Positions 24,309 through 35,894 of a stretch of DNA of 64,000 bases are shown here, in pieces; within the stretch, counting starts at the first letter, position 1; the number at the start of each line of letters is the position of its first letter. The notes below the pieces were generated by a model. It was given only the letters and a program-made list of their open reading frames with translations. It was not told the origin of the DNA and searched no databases. This stretch comes from Chrysemys picta bellii (taxonomy: Eukaryota > Chordata > Testudines > Emydidae): contig NC_088800.1 of NCBI RefSeq assembly GCF_011386835.1, forward strand, positions 80,416,981 through 80,480,980, given 5' to 3'. Position numbers and translations under genes: made by a program.

Positions 24309-25072
24309 CTCAAAAGAGTTGACTGAACCCAACACAAGAAGATGCAGAATCCTAAGTGCAACTGATGCCTGGACCAGCCGTGTGGAAAGGACTCTCTCCC
24401 ATCCCAGGGTTAAGAGGATAAGAAGTGGTGAGATCTCATCTCAAAGATTGTATTTCTCTTTCTGTTATTTAACATAAATAACTGTAGGTTATCTTGTTTT
24501 GTCTACACTCTCCAATGAGACCTCAAATAAGCATATTTTAGATTTTTAAAATCTTCCTAAATCCAAGCAAATTGGCCTAAGGGAGATTGAACAGAATTGT
24601 TTTAAGCAATTGCTTTTAATATTCTCTTTGGCTAGATTGGTCCAGAAGTGACAAGTTTAGAAGTAACTACATTCTTCAAAGTACCTTAAAAACCAGTGCA
24701 GCTTTAGAAGTGTGATAAATGTGTTAAGTAGTAAAGAATTGAGAATCGTTGATCATAAGTAAATGTCATCAAAAATCTTGCTAATTTGCATTGTTCTTTG
24801 ATAGAACTACAGAACCTCAACTCTAGTCTGTGATAATTGCTTGCAGGACTGTATTGTGTGGGTAGTATATACAATTGGTTGTGTCTATAGTTGTGAACTT
24901 TTGATTGTATATTAATGTGCTTCTGGGTGAATTAATAAATTGTTGGTTGGTTAAGAATAAGCAAATTTCCTGATTTGAGAAATACTGTTTAGGTTAAAAG
25001 TTAACCTGAAAAGAACGCAGCATTAAACTTGTCAGCTAAAGCTCCCTCAACTCAGTAAAAGGGGTTATCCAA
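24309..25072. other. unique AT-rich DNA
   Basis: No gene, RNA or repeat recognised. Confidence 0.5.
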
Positions 25073-25549
25073 ATGGTCCCCAAACTGTGGGGCGTGCCCC
25101 ACTAGGGGGTGCCCAGGAACGTCTGGGTGGGGTCTGGCGGGCTCGAGCCAGCCGCCTGCGGGGTGAGAAGGGAGCACCACCCAGCCCCGCTCTGCCCCCA
25201 ATTCCGCTCCAGCCCTAGACCCAGTTCCAGCTATCCAGACATTAAAGGTCTGGTTACTCACAGTAACCGGCCTCCGCTACTGGGGGCAGGAAGAGCAGCA
25301 GCTGTTGCTGGATCCTGGAGGAGCACTCAGGGATGACTCCAGCAAGAGAGGTACCGGCGGCTCACCCCTCCTGCCCTGAGTGCGGCTGCCCCTCCCCCAC
25401 TCTGCCCCATTCAACCCCACACACCCTGAGTGTGGCTCCCCTTACCTGTCCTGCCCCACTCACCCCTCCACACACACACCCGCTCCGGCTTGCAGGGGGG
25501 AGTGGTGTGGACGGGGAGGGGGGGGCGAATGAAAAAGTTTGGGGACCAT
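25073..25549. mobile_element. GC-rich MITE with 14-bp perfect inverted ends
   Basis: It starts ATGGTCCCCAAACT and ends AGTTTGGGGACCAT, exact reverse complements. The interior is GC-rich (CCGCCTGCGGGG, CCCCACTC repeats) in an AT-rich neighbourhood. The flanks share TTAT on each side but I cannot fix a clean 8-bp duplication. The end type suits a hAT-related MITE. Confidence 0.75.
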
Positions 25550-26162
25550 TGGATTATCCTGTTGGGTTTTAATATATTTGAAAACTTAGTTTGTTAGATT
25601 TCTGCTTTAAAATCTAATTGAAACCCTGGCAAATTCATAAAATGATCCTCTTTCGCCTTTACGCACAAATGTAGGAACTCTCTCTCAGATGGTTACGAGA
25701 GGCTGATTCATGCGGATGAACTGGATGATCAAATTGATATCCATTCCTCCAGAATTAATCTTTGTATGTGGAGGATCATTGGGGGGCCTTGTTTTGCGGA
25801 ATGAACTATGAACCCTTTAAACTGAAGGGGGGGAAAAGCATATCAGTATTCTAATAATCTTTGGGGGGGAAATGGTCAACCTGGAATGGCTCATTTGGAA
25901 TGGGAAAGCTCCATTAATAGAATATCACTAATGTACCACATGTATCAGGATTCTTCTTCCTGGCTCTGAGCAAGCAGAATAATCATTCCTGGATGATCCT
26001 AGTGACTCATGTAGGCTGGACCAGAGTGCACAAAGATCTTCGTAGACAAAAAAAGATTGACAGGTCTGTGAAATGTGGCATTGAAATTTCCTTCATTGGC
26101 CTCAAAGAAGCTATGGCATGTTTGGTCACAACAAGGAGAGTGTTCTCTTAACTCTGTCATCT
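25550..26162. other. unclassified DNA
   Basis: No gene seen. It may hold old DIRS-like text, but no motif supports this. Confidence 0.35.
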
Positions 26163-26170
26163 TTCTAAAG

Positions 26171-26363
26171 CAGGGGGGCGGGAAGGGGTGGAGTGGGAGC
26201 AGGGCCTGTGGTAGAGCCAAGGGTTGAGCAGTGAGAACCGCCCGCCACATTGGAAAGTCATTGCCTGTAGCTCCAGCCCCGGAGTCGGTGCCTATACAAG
26301 GAGCCGCATATTAACTTCTGAAGAGTTGCATGTGGCTCCGGAGCCACAGGTTGGCCACCCCTG
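26171..26363. mobile_element. hAT MITE with perfect 8-bp duplication TTCTAAAG
   Basis: It begins CAGGGG and ends CCCCTG. It is flanked by TTCTAAAG at 26163-26170 and 26364-26371. The 8-bp duplication and CAGGG-type ends place it with hAT elements. The right part has the text GTTGCATGTGGCTCCGGAGC. It is 193 bp and has no coding capacity. Confidence 0.92.
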
Positions 26364-26577
26364 TTCTAAAGAAATACTTTGGAGGATTCCAAAAAGCGTA
26401 TGAAATCTATCAAAACAGCCCTATTATCTGACATTGCGTTTGATATTACCAATTTAGGACTAGGTTCCTTCTTTGTAATACCCTAGCATGTGGACAATGT
26501 GTTGGGGCTTATTACATGAAAACTACTTTTAAGAGAAACCTTGTTGCAACCTCTTTTGTTGGGCTTAGACTACTTGA

Positions 26578-26835
26578 GGTATGCCTACACTATAACAGCA
26601 GCACAGCTGAAGCTATGTCCCTGTAGTGTAGGCACTTACTACAGTGACGGAAGGGGGTTTTATGTCGCTGTAGTAAATCTGCCCCGTTGAGAGGCAATAG
26701 CTAGGTTGATGGAATAATTCTTCCATTGACCTAGCTGTGTGTTCACCTAACTACTTTGCACAGGGCATGATGTTTTTCACACCCCCGAGCAATGAATCTA
26801 GGTCAAGCTAAATTTTAGGTGTAGACCAGATCTTA
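26578..26835. mobile_element. Harbinger-like MITE, same family as 19445-19663
   Basis: Left GGTATGCCTACACT, right AGGTGTAGACCAGATC. Internal blocks GTAGTGTAGGCACTTACTAC and CTGTAGTAAATCTGCC repeat the order seen at 19445-19663. No clean target duplication is preserved. Confidence 0.7.
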
Positions 26836-26839
26836 GAAT

Positions 26840-27660
26840 CTACCTTCTTCCAAACCAGGCCAATCTGTCCGTTTGTTACATGGTAGTATTTAGAAATTAG
26901 ATTAACTACCATTCAGTGAAGATGTCCCAGAATCTCCTTATAAGAGCAATAGACAGTGAATCCTTGCCAACTCAGAGGGACTGAAATACTGTTATTTCTC
27001 TTGGGCTGTCACCAGAACCACCCAATAGGCTCTGCAATCATTCAGATAGGATATAATTGCCAGTAGCCCACATCACTTCCTCTTATTCTCCTGCTCAGTC
27101 TGGTGAAGAAAAGCAAACAGATCATCCACCCATTCAGAATTTGCTGGATATAGGGAAATTTCCTACTTGTGTGAAGGTTTCCAGGGTAACTAGTCCAGAT
27201 TCATCATGGTCTCCGGCAAAACAGATGTTTGTTCAAAAGATGTTGGATGCCCTTTAGAATTGAAGAACCAGACTGGATCTAATCTTATCTGCTCTCAACT
27301 GATCCCTCTGGAAGATAGTTTAACAGATGGATTCTCAGTCTCTTTCTTACACTGTCATGTTAGGAGATAGTCCCTCTATACTGCATGTATTCCATAGATC
27401 TAACAGAGGTTTATCTGCATGTTCTACATCTTGCCACCAGTGGGTTTTCCATATCTACAATCCAGGGTCAACACCACCAATTTGTGGCATTGCCTTTTCA
27501 ACCTTTGGCTATTCCCCATGAACAGCTTAACCTTTCAAAGAGAGAGAGAAAACATCTACATTTACCATTGTCTTAATGACCTAGCTAAAATTAGTTTGTC
27601 CAAAGACTCAAGGATTCACCTGACCTGGATGTTTCACTTTCATCTTGAGTTTTGAGATAC
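26840..27660 (+). pseudogene. possible third DIRS relic (RT fragment)
   Basis: Around 27385-27530 the plus strand reads SIDLTEVYLHVLH, then HHQFVALPFQPLA. This aligns with the DIRS RT motifs (LDLKDAYFHIAI and the PLQFTVLSFGLSVAP region) of the element at 1-4850. Catalytic Asp and the following aromatic spacing are kept. Upstream and downstream motifs are not readable, and stops are frequent. I cannot fix the borders. It could also be another RT family with a similar palm motif. Confidence 0.5.
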
Positions 27661-27929
27661 ATTTAATATGAATGATCTTTTCTGTCATTTCAAGACAGCC
27701 CTTATTTCTGTGTCAACAGCAGATCTCTAGCTGTGGGTGGGAGAAAGGGAGTGAGCCTGGACCAAACCAATGTATTCAGCCTAACTGCCTTTGTGGATGG
27801 CGGGTGAGCAAGGAAAACCAGCTGTCAATGCTACCATTATAACAAACCAACTGCAGGTACAGAAAACACTTTCCTTTTTAAGGGCAATTTTTATTAATTC
27901 ACGAGTATTTCTGTAGCACACATCACCAT

Positions 27930-28061
27930 GATATTAGAGTGTCTCAGGAACACTAATGAATTCAGACTCCTGGCATTTTACAGATGAGGAAATTGAGTCA
28001 CAGAGCTCAAATAACTTGCCCAAGATCAAATAGTAAGTCTGGCTTACTATTACAGAACTGA
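27930..28061 (+). mobile_element. MIR/CORE-SINE relic, cut by the CACTG transposon
   Basis: Contains TTTTACAGATGAGGAAATTG, then AGTCACAGAGCTCAAATAAC and TTGCCCAAGATCAAATAGTA, recognisable as the 3' half of a MIR-like SINE. The sequence stops being recognisable as it nears the insertion site at 28062-28064. Confidence 0.75.
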
Positions 28062-28064
28062 TAA

Positions 28065-30609
28065 CACTGGTCTACAATTTTTGAGAAGTCGTCTGCTTCA
28101 GAGATAAAATGTGCTATTTATTATGTATTTTGATGTGCTGAATTAAAATATGACAATTAAAACAACTGATTGGCTACTGTTTCTAAGATATTTAAGTTTT
28201 TACATTTTATGTCTATGTATATTGTGTAGATAGTAGAGTTTTAATCATAAATTGTAAACCTAGGTCTTTTCATGTGTTTATGGTTGCTTTACATGATGAT
28301 ATTTCACCTGTCCTGTTTATGTAACACTTTAAAAATCAGCAAAAGGGTTATATAAATAAAATTTATTATGAAACAAAAGGCAAAAAACTATTATGTACAT
28401 AGTTTAGTCCTATTCAGTGTCTACTCGGCGCTTCTTGGCTTGTCTCTTGTATTAATTAAATGGAGCATCTCTTGTCACTGTCCAGCAATAGTCTGCAAGC
28501 ATTGATGGGCTCCATTTGCCCTGATAGCGTTTCTCCATTGTTGCAATGTCCTGGTGAAATTGCTCGCTGTGCTCGTCGCTCACTGCTCCGCAGTTCGGTG
28601 GAAAAAAATCTAGATGAGAGTGCAAAAAATGTATCTTTAGTGACATGTTGCAACCAAGGCTTTTGTATGCCTTGAGGAGGTTTTCCACCACCAACAACCT
28701 GTAGTTGTCTGCCTTGTTGTTTCCGAGAAAATTTATTGCCACTAACTGGAAGGCTTTCCATGCCGTCTTTTCCTTGCCACGCAGTGCATGGTCAAATGCA
28801 TCATCTCGAAGAAATTCACGAATCTGAGGACCAACAAAGACACCTTCCTTTATCTTAGTTTCACTTAACCTTGGAAATTTCCCACGGAGGTACTTGAAAG
28901 CTGCTTGTGTTTTGTCAATGGCCTTGACAAAGTTCTTCATCAGACCCAGCTTGATGTGTAAGGGTGGTAACAAAATCTTCCTTGATTCAACAAGTGGTGG
29001 ATGCTGAACACTTTTCCTCCCAGGCTCCAATGACTGTCGGAGTGGCCAATCTTTCTTGATGTAGTGGGAATCTCTTGCACGACTATCCCATTCGCAGAGA
29101 AAACAGCAGTACTTTGTGTATCCAGTCTGCAGACCAAGCAAGAGAGCAACAACCTTCAAATCGCCACAAAGCTGCCACTGATGTTGGTCATAGTTTATGC
29201 ACCTCAAAAGTTGTTTCATGTTGTCATAGGTTTCCTTCATATGGACTGCCTGACCAATTGGAATTGATGACCAAACATTGCCATTATGCAGTAAAACCGC
29301 TTTAAGACTCGTCTTCGATGAATCAATGAACAGTCTCCACTCATCTGGATCGTGAACAATTTTGAGGGCTGCCATCACACCATCTATGTTGCAGGCTACA
29401 AGATCACCTTCCATGAAGAAGAATGGGACAAGATCCTTTTGACGGTCACGGAACATGGAAACCCTAACATCACCTGTCAGGAGATTCCACTGCTGTAGTC
29501 TGGAGCCCAACAGCTCTGCCTTACTCTTGGGTAGTTCCAAATCCCTGACAAGATCATTCAGTTCACCTTGTGATATGAGGTGTGGTTCAGAGGAGGAGGA
29601 TGGGAGAAAATGTGGGTCCTGTGACATTGATAGTTCAGGACCAGAAGTTTCATCCTCCTCACTTGAGTCAGACGAGGAAGAGGAAAATGATTCTGGTGCA
29701 TCAGGAACCGGCAGCCCTTCTCCCTGGGGTACTGGGCGTATAGCTGATGGAATGTTTGGATAATGCACAGTCCACTTTTTCTTCTTTGACACACCTTTCC
29801 CAACTGGAGGCACCATGCAGAAGTAACAATTGCTGGTATGATCTGTTGGCTCTCTCCAAATCATTGGCACTGCAAAAGGCATAGATTTCCTTTTCCTGTT
29901 CAACCACTGGTGAAGATTTGTTGCACAAGTGTTGCAGCATATGTGTGGGGCTCACCTCTTGTCCTGATCTCCAATTTTCCAAAATAAAGGTGATAGGCTT
30001 TCTTAACCATAGTGGTTATACTGCGCTTTTGTGATGCAAAAATCACTTCACCACAAACATAGCAGAAGTTATCTGCACTGTTCACACAAGTACGAGGCAT
30101 CTCTGCTCGCTTTGGCTAAACAGAAATGTGTCCCTTTGCAAAATCAAACACTGACAAATAAGAGAGCACAACATTGTATGATTTCTAGAGCTGATATGGG
30201 GCAATTTGTTCATCAGAGTGATGTAAGCTTCGTTATGATTGCATCATCCATGACTTCTAGGAATAACATGATGCAATTCATATCATGTATGATGCAATAC
30301 CAGCTTCAGATTGCATCATTCGTTGTTTTGTCTAAAAAGCAAGTACTGTCCAAACCTAGTCATAGATTTATTCATAGATCTAGTCAAAGATGTATTTTAG
30401 TCATTTCTGTTTAAATTGAGATCCCTTCCCTTTATAACTCACTTATCCTCCGCCATTCCTAAGTCTAGGGTCGTATATACTGACCCAATAGCAGATCTTG
30501 AAAACTAGAGCCAATCAACAATTTTAAGCATCATTTTCGTTCTCAGTGACCCAGAATTAGTAAAGTTTGACTACATTTATTTCAGAAGCATTTTGGTTGT
30601 AGAGCAGTG
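28065..30609 (-). mobile_element. CACTG-ended DNA transposon with 3-bp TAA duplication
   Basis: The ends are CACTGGTCTACAA (28065-28077) and TTGTAGAGCAGTG (30597-30609), inverted repeats matching at 12 of 13 positions. The flanks are TAA at 28062-28064 and TAA at 30610-30612. CACTA/G termini with a 3-bp duplication are the hallmark of the CACTA (EnSpm, CMC) superfamily. The element is 2545 bp with one large minus-strand transposase gene at 28410-30100. Its 5' side (30120-30600) contains repeated GATTGCATCAT and TGATGCAAT motifs that may be subterminal binding sites. The borders are seen; the superfamily is inferred from them. Confidence 0.8.
28410..30100 (-). pseudogene. transposase of the CACTG element, broken by a frameshift and stops
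   Basis: Large protein of about 560 codons, minus strand. It starts at ATG 30098-30100 with a Cys-rich N terminus (PRTCVNSADNFCYVCGEV). Near 29995 a small deletion shifts the frame. In the next frame a TGA at about 29961 interrupts a stretch with APHICCNTC, after which the frame is open for more than 480 codons to TAA 28452-28454. A second in-frame stop at 28410-28412 lies shortly beyond, after a basic tail. Features are CYFCMV, an acidic Ser-rich linker (29700-29630 region), LFIDSSKTSLKAVLL with a candidate first Asp near 29320, CGDLKVVALLLG then CCFLCEWDSRA near 29160-29080, and SDEHSEQFHQDI near 28560 with a candidate Glu. The spacing suggests an RNase H-fold DDE transposase. I do not recognise a named family for it. 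Confidence 0.75.
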
Positions 30610-30612
30610 TAA

Positions 30613-32852
30613 TGGAAGACCATTCTCATGTTTCCCAGTTCTGTAACCTAACCTGAGATCTTTCTTTAGAACTAAAGGCATTTTTCACTGAGATGTTCCA
30701 GCAGTAGCATCCAGCATTGTGAATTTTGTCTTCTCTCTCTCTCGCTCTCTCTCTCACACACTCTGATATGAATAAAGGGAAAGCAACAATAGTTAAGTTT
30801 CACTCACGTATTATTCTGCAGGAGGAATTGGAATTCTGTCTCTCTCATAATGGCAGCAGAACCTACCCCAGCCGAGATGCATTCTCTGTCGGTTGAAGGT
30901 GTACTGGAGGAAGAAGTTTTGACAGTCTGTGTAAGGTGAAGACAAGGAGTTGCCTGAGAAGATTGTACTCTTTCACAGCATGATGAGCAACACTTTCAGT
31001 TCCCCCTTTTTTTTTTGCTTTTCTGTAGGCAGAATTGTCAGTTTCACTGACCCCAGAAATTAGAACAGGAGAGCAAACTATGCTGTGTAGGTTGCTGTAA
31101 TGGTATATTTTAATTCATACTTAAATTGAGAAGTATGATGTGACTTAACAAGGTAGGCTGTTTCATGTTTCACTATAAACTTAGCAGCATTTCGGTGTAC
31201 TAACTTGTGCATAACTGATTGGAGCCAGATGTTCTCATTATAGGAAAGTTCTAAGAGCACTTCCCATCTGCCTCCATCCTGCCCTCATAAGCAGAAAGTT
31301 GACAGTGTATTCCACACGTGATGTATTTTGTCTCTGGTGTTACAGTAATGGGAACTAACCTACCAGTATAGAACAAATTATTCAATTTTACAATTGCCTT
31401 GTAGTAGACCTGAAATAGCTAAACTCCGTTGCTACCTATTACTCCATTATTACAACAACAACAAAACAAACAAAAACAAAAAAACCTGAATAAATCTATT
31501 GAATAAGCCAGTTTTGGAGGTAACTATAGTTCACTGAATCATCTTAATATTATTTTGGGGACAGACTTCCTGTGTGTTTTCTAAATGCATATGAAATATG
31601 CTGTTACTGGCATGCAGTGCACACACAACCCTAGTAGGACTGGATACAAAAATGAGACACTACATAAAAGGGAAAAGTCTTCTCCAAACAGATACATTAG
31701 TTTCTCTTATGAAGAGGGATAGTGATGAATAACTTCTTCCCAGGAAGTGAGCGAACAGTTTTTTTGTTTTTTTTTAAATTGAGTTTACAAAAAAAAAGTT
31801 GAGGCATGAAAAACATGTTGTCTCCCAGAGCTGCCCTGAATCATCCTTGTATTGCTAAGAAAAATGGTGAGATGCCAGATCACAAAATAGTTACAGAATC
31901 AGTTCCTTGTTAGAAAATTACTTCTGCTTTTAAAACGTCAAAAGCCAATTGTTAGGTTTCAAGTCTTTCTTCAGTTCCTGGCTATATGAAATCCACCTAT
32001 AAAATATAATCTACCAGGTTAATGACAAGGAAAAGGGCTTCTGGTTTACCTGTTTTAGAGAAGCAATGCAATGAGTCAGGTAATAAATGCAGGCAAAGTG
32101 GTGATTGCTAAGATGGCCAGAAACATCACAAGGCAGATTTGACCTGAGTTCAGTATTTTCAGCATACTCCTGTCACCTCCGGAGTAATAAATCTTGCCTG
32201 TCTTGGTTTAATATTGGCTTTCTCCTCCCCCAAGGCTTTAATGCAAAAGAAATGTCATCATTAGGATTGCTTTTTGGCCTGCATCTCAGGTGTGTAGAAA
32301 GGGCCAATGATCTGTTGTACCATAGTCTTTTGTGACTATTTATGCGTTTGTCATTTGAGAAAGAGGCACAGGGAAAAGGATGGATCCTTTCCATCCTTTC
32401 CAGGCAGCAGGAGGCTTCACATGCCTCCTGCTGCCTCTTGTGTATTGTCCTTGTACAAGACACAAGGATATTGATTGTAATATGGATGACTAAAGAAATG
32501 ACAAAAGAATTTAAAAAGTGCTTACAGATACTACAATCTACATGTTGCAAGGTTAGTGAAAGTTATAAATAATACAGTATAGATGAACCTAGAGCATTTT
32601 ATTTAAAATATATATACTAAAGTAAATGTGACTTTTACCATCAGTTGAGGTCTTACTATCTGCTGAGGAAGCATTTAATTTCTCCTACTAGGGTTCTGAC
32701 CCAGGATTCACTGAAATCAATTTGGGAATCTTTCCATTTTGGTCAGACACTAGGTGTATTTTTCTCAGATTGGATCTGTTTTCCAGATAGCGTGACAACT
32801 AAAAAACCCAAACCTTGGGTTTACAGTGCTCTTCATTTCTGTTTACACGTGA
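30613..32852. other. AT-rich DNA, no gene seen
   Basis: A CT-rich microsatellite-like stretch (TCTCTCTCGCTCTCTCTCTC) lies at 30733-30758. An inverted CAGCAGGAGGC/GCCTCCTGCTG pair lies at 32403-32433. Otherwise it appears unique. Confidence 0.45.
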
Positions 32853-33115
32853 GTGGCAGGACTGGGGATTCAGGAAACCAGAGTTCTCTATTCCTGGCTC
32901 TGCCACAGATTTCCTGTGTGACCTGGGGCAAGCTGCTTAACCTCTCTGTAACTCATGTTTTGAATCTGGAAAATTGGCAAAGGGGTGGGGCTAGAGAGGA
33001 TTGGGAACATTTACCCACCCCAGAAGGTGTTGAGGCTGAATTTGCTTGTTGTTAGAGCCCTTGGAAATTTTCAAATGGTAGGTGCTAAAGAAATGCAAAC
33101 TATTAGTAGCAGTAA
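32853..33115 (+). mobile_element. MIR SINE, nearly full length
   Basis: Readable MIR order: GACTGGGGATTCAGGAAACC, CTATTCCTGGCTCTGCCACA, TGTGTGACCTGGGGCAAGCT, TAACCTCTCTGTAACTCATG, and the 3' end with GGTGCTAAAGAAATGCAAAC. It is old and diverged, which fits the deep age of MIR in amniotes. Confidence 0.88.
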
Positions 33116-33895
33116 TTCTGATGTTGGCGCAAAGGAACTTTTAACATACACATACTCTTCCTCCTGGTATTATGATGGTGTTTGCTGGTTTAGTATTTAA
33201 AAAAAAAATCTACTGTCAGGCGCCCTTAGCTTTTTGGTATATTAGTAAAGTTTCCCTTCTTTATTCTGGAGTTACCCCTTTCTCATGCCTAATAATTACT
33301 GTAATACTTGGTGGGTGCTCACAAGAACCCTATGTCAAAATTGTGTTGCCAAAATGAATGTAGCTCCTCCTTGTCTCTGTAGTTTACCCCTCTTTGAAAA
33401 CTGCTGAATACCACCTTGTACCAAGTACTTTTATCTGCTGGGCTTAGGTATAAGCCTTCTAGAGAAGTGTGCATAACTTTTTTTTTTTTTTTTTTTATTC
33501 TTTGGAGAAGTAAAGCACCCATCCAAAGGCACTATGTACTTTTGACATACATTTTAAAAAAATCAAGTGTCAAGTTCTGTTCCCTCCTCATCCCCCTCAC
33601 ACCCTTTGTTCTGTGTTTGTGTATATTAGGGGTGTTTAGTTTGGGTGGTTTGGGGTGTGTGTGTTTTAAAATGGGAGAAACAAGTGTAGATTTCTGGTTC
33701 TTCACTGTCTATGACACACACCACTGATGGAGAATTACTGCAAGACAAAGGAATTTTGGGCAGACCTTGCTAAAATATTGCCAACGCATCATGGGGACTC
33801 TTGGAATGGCTTTAAATATTACACCATGTACTTGTATTTAAAAAGTCTAGCTTGAGATCATTTACCCCTCAAGCTGCCCCCATTCTTCTTGATAG
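33116..33895. other. unique DNA with poly-T run
   Basis: The T run at 33479-33496 is the main feature. I see no exon or classified repeat. Confidence 0.5.
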
Positions 33896-33897
33896 TA

Positions 33898-34093
33898 CAC
33901 CTCTACCTCGATATAACGCTGTCCTCAGGAGCTAAAAAAATCTTACCGTGTTATAGGTGAAACCGCGTTATATCGAACTTGCTTTTATCCACCAGAGTGC
34001 GCAGCACCCCCCCCTCTCCCCCCCGAGCGCTGCTTTACTGCATTATATCTGAATTCATGTTATATCGGGTCGCGTTATATCAGAGTAGAGGTG
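33898..34093. mobile_element. Tc1/mariner (pogo/Tigger-like) MITE with TA flanks
   Basis: Ends CACCTCTACCTCGATATAAC and GTTATATCAGAGTAGAGGTG are inverted repeats, with TA on both sides (33896-33897 and 34094-34095). Internal GTTATA motifs recur (GTGTTATAGGTG, GCGTTATATCG). The TA target and the ACCTCTACYTCGATATAACG end resemble pogo/Tigger MITEs. It has no coding capacity. Confidence 0.82.
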
Positions 34094-34095
34094 TA

Positions 34096-34473
34096 TTATC
34101 TATTTCTGCTCATTTAATGAATCTACTGAAATACTGTTCACTGGCCACAGGAGATGAAAAGTCTTTGGGTGATTTCCAAACACAGGTCTGAAAACAGCTT
34201 GACTTCCGAATGTGCTTCAATTTATTGTTTAGCATGGAAATAAGGGCAAGCTTCCTTAAATCTCTGTTCCTGAAAACTTGTAAATAAAGGATATTATTTA
34301 TTCTGACTTTCAGCTCAGTGAAAATTGAGTTTTTTAGCTACTTCTCAAATAGCTGGCAATATAGAGGACCGATTTACAACAGCTAAACTTTATTGTAGTC
34401 TGTCTTTTTTTATATTATAGTCACTGTCCACATGGACAGGGACAGAATTTTGTCATTCAAATCTACTACATTG
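34096..34473. other. unique DNA
   Basis: No gene or repeat recognised. Confidence 0.5.
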
Positions 34474-34481
34474 CTTAGGGA

Positions 34482-34702
34482 CAGGGCCGGCTCCAGGCAC
34501 CAGCTTACCAAGCAGGTGCTTGGGGCGGCCACTTCAGAGAGAGGCGGCACGTCCAGCTGTTCGGCGGCAATTCGGCGGATGGTCCCTCACTCCTGCTTGG
34601 AGTGAAGGACCTACCATCGAATTGCCGCCGCAGATCGCAATCGCGGCTTTTTTTGTGTTTGTTTGGCTGCTTGGGGCGGCCAAAACCCTGGAGCCGGCCC
34701 TG
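34482..34702. mobile_element. hAT MITE with perfect 8-bp duplication CTTAGGGA
   Basis: It starts CAGGGCCGGCTCCAGG and ends CCTGGAGCCGGCCCTG, a perfect 16-bp inverted repeat. It is flanked by CTTAGGGA at 34474-34481 and 34703-34710. The internal GCTTGGGGCGGCCA motif occurs near both ends. The same family is found at 38495-38852. Confidence 0.95.
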
Positions 34703-34710
34703 CTTAGGGA

Positions 34711-35891
34711 CTGCTGTTAAATGACACAAACTGCTTTCTATACCAATTCACCATGTACCCAACATGCTGCTCTCACTGCACTTGAAGCCCATGCTACTCC
34801 AGAAAGAGATTTTGGAACAGAAACTGGCATGCAAAGGAAGACTGTGAATTCAGGATACTGTCAGGCTGGTGCATTAACTTTCTGCACCAGTGTTTTGATG
34901 ATTTGCTATCCTGTAGGTGGTAAATTAATAACAAACTTCTGACAATTGAAGACACCAGAGAGTGTCAACAACCCAATTTATTTGTCATGCCTGCCCTTTT
35001 CCTTTAACTCCTGTTGAGTATGTTGCAATACTGAGCGTAGAAAATAGCAGCCATAGAGAAATTGGCTTATTTATCCTGAGCTAATGAATGATTCATAAAG
35101 TGCCTTGTGATTACCAGTTTCCTTATGTGTGCCATGCCCTGGGTTTATAGCTTAGTATGTCTAGTGGATTAGGTCTTTTTTGGAGACTGGGCAGAAGAAT
35201 AGTTAACAGTAAGGACTTGCTTTTAGTCACCACTGTCTTCTGTATCAATAATTTACATGAATAGAGCCCAGCCATATTGAAGATTGAAGTCCCATCTCTG
35301 GTGTTTCTAACTCTTGACATACTAACGTAGGTCTCGTGATAATTTTTTAAATAAAGATTGTGAATTACTTCATAATTATACTAGATTAATTTACTGTTTC
35401 ATTGTTCTGCTTAATTTTGACTGAATTAAAATTACGTAACTAAAGTGTATTTATGAAAGGATGGGTTAAAAGGCAGTAAAACTGTAAGATGCTCAGCAGT
35501 TTCTGCACACTCGTGTCTTACGTTTACAATACATTTAATGCTAAAAGACTTCTCATCTACAATTTGCTAAGAAGTAAAATAGCCAGTTGCTAGTCTGAGT
35601 CTGAGCTGTTGTCATAGCAACAATCTCTAATGGATAGGTTGATCATATTTAGCTTTTGCAGCCGAAGAGCACTGTTTAAACATCAGTTTTTGACAGATTT
35701 GCAGCATTTTTCTTTACATATAAATTGCGGTGGTGGTAGGCTTTGGTCCCAATTTAAAATGTTTTATTGTACGTGTGTGCTGTTAGATTTAACTGATCTA
35801 CTTTCATCTAACAGGACTTTCGGGAACTTTGAACTCTCAGTATGTGTGATTCAAGACTTAAGACCACTTTTGAAAGAGCTAAAAATAAGTC
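34711..35891. other. unique DNA
   Basis: No gene or repeat recognised. Confidence 0.5.
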
Positions 35892-35894
35892 TCA

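Noticed and set aside
29455..29763. Plus-strand frame of 102 codons rich in Ser and Glu
   Set aside because: Antisense shadow of the acidic Ser-rich linker in the minus-strand transposase.
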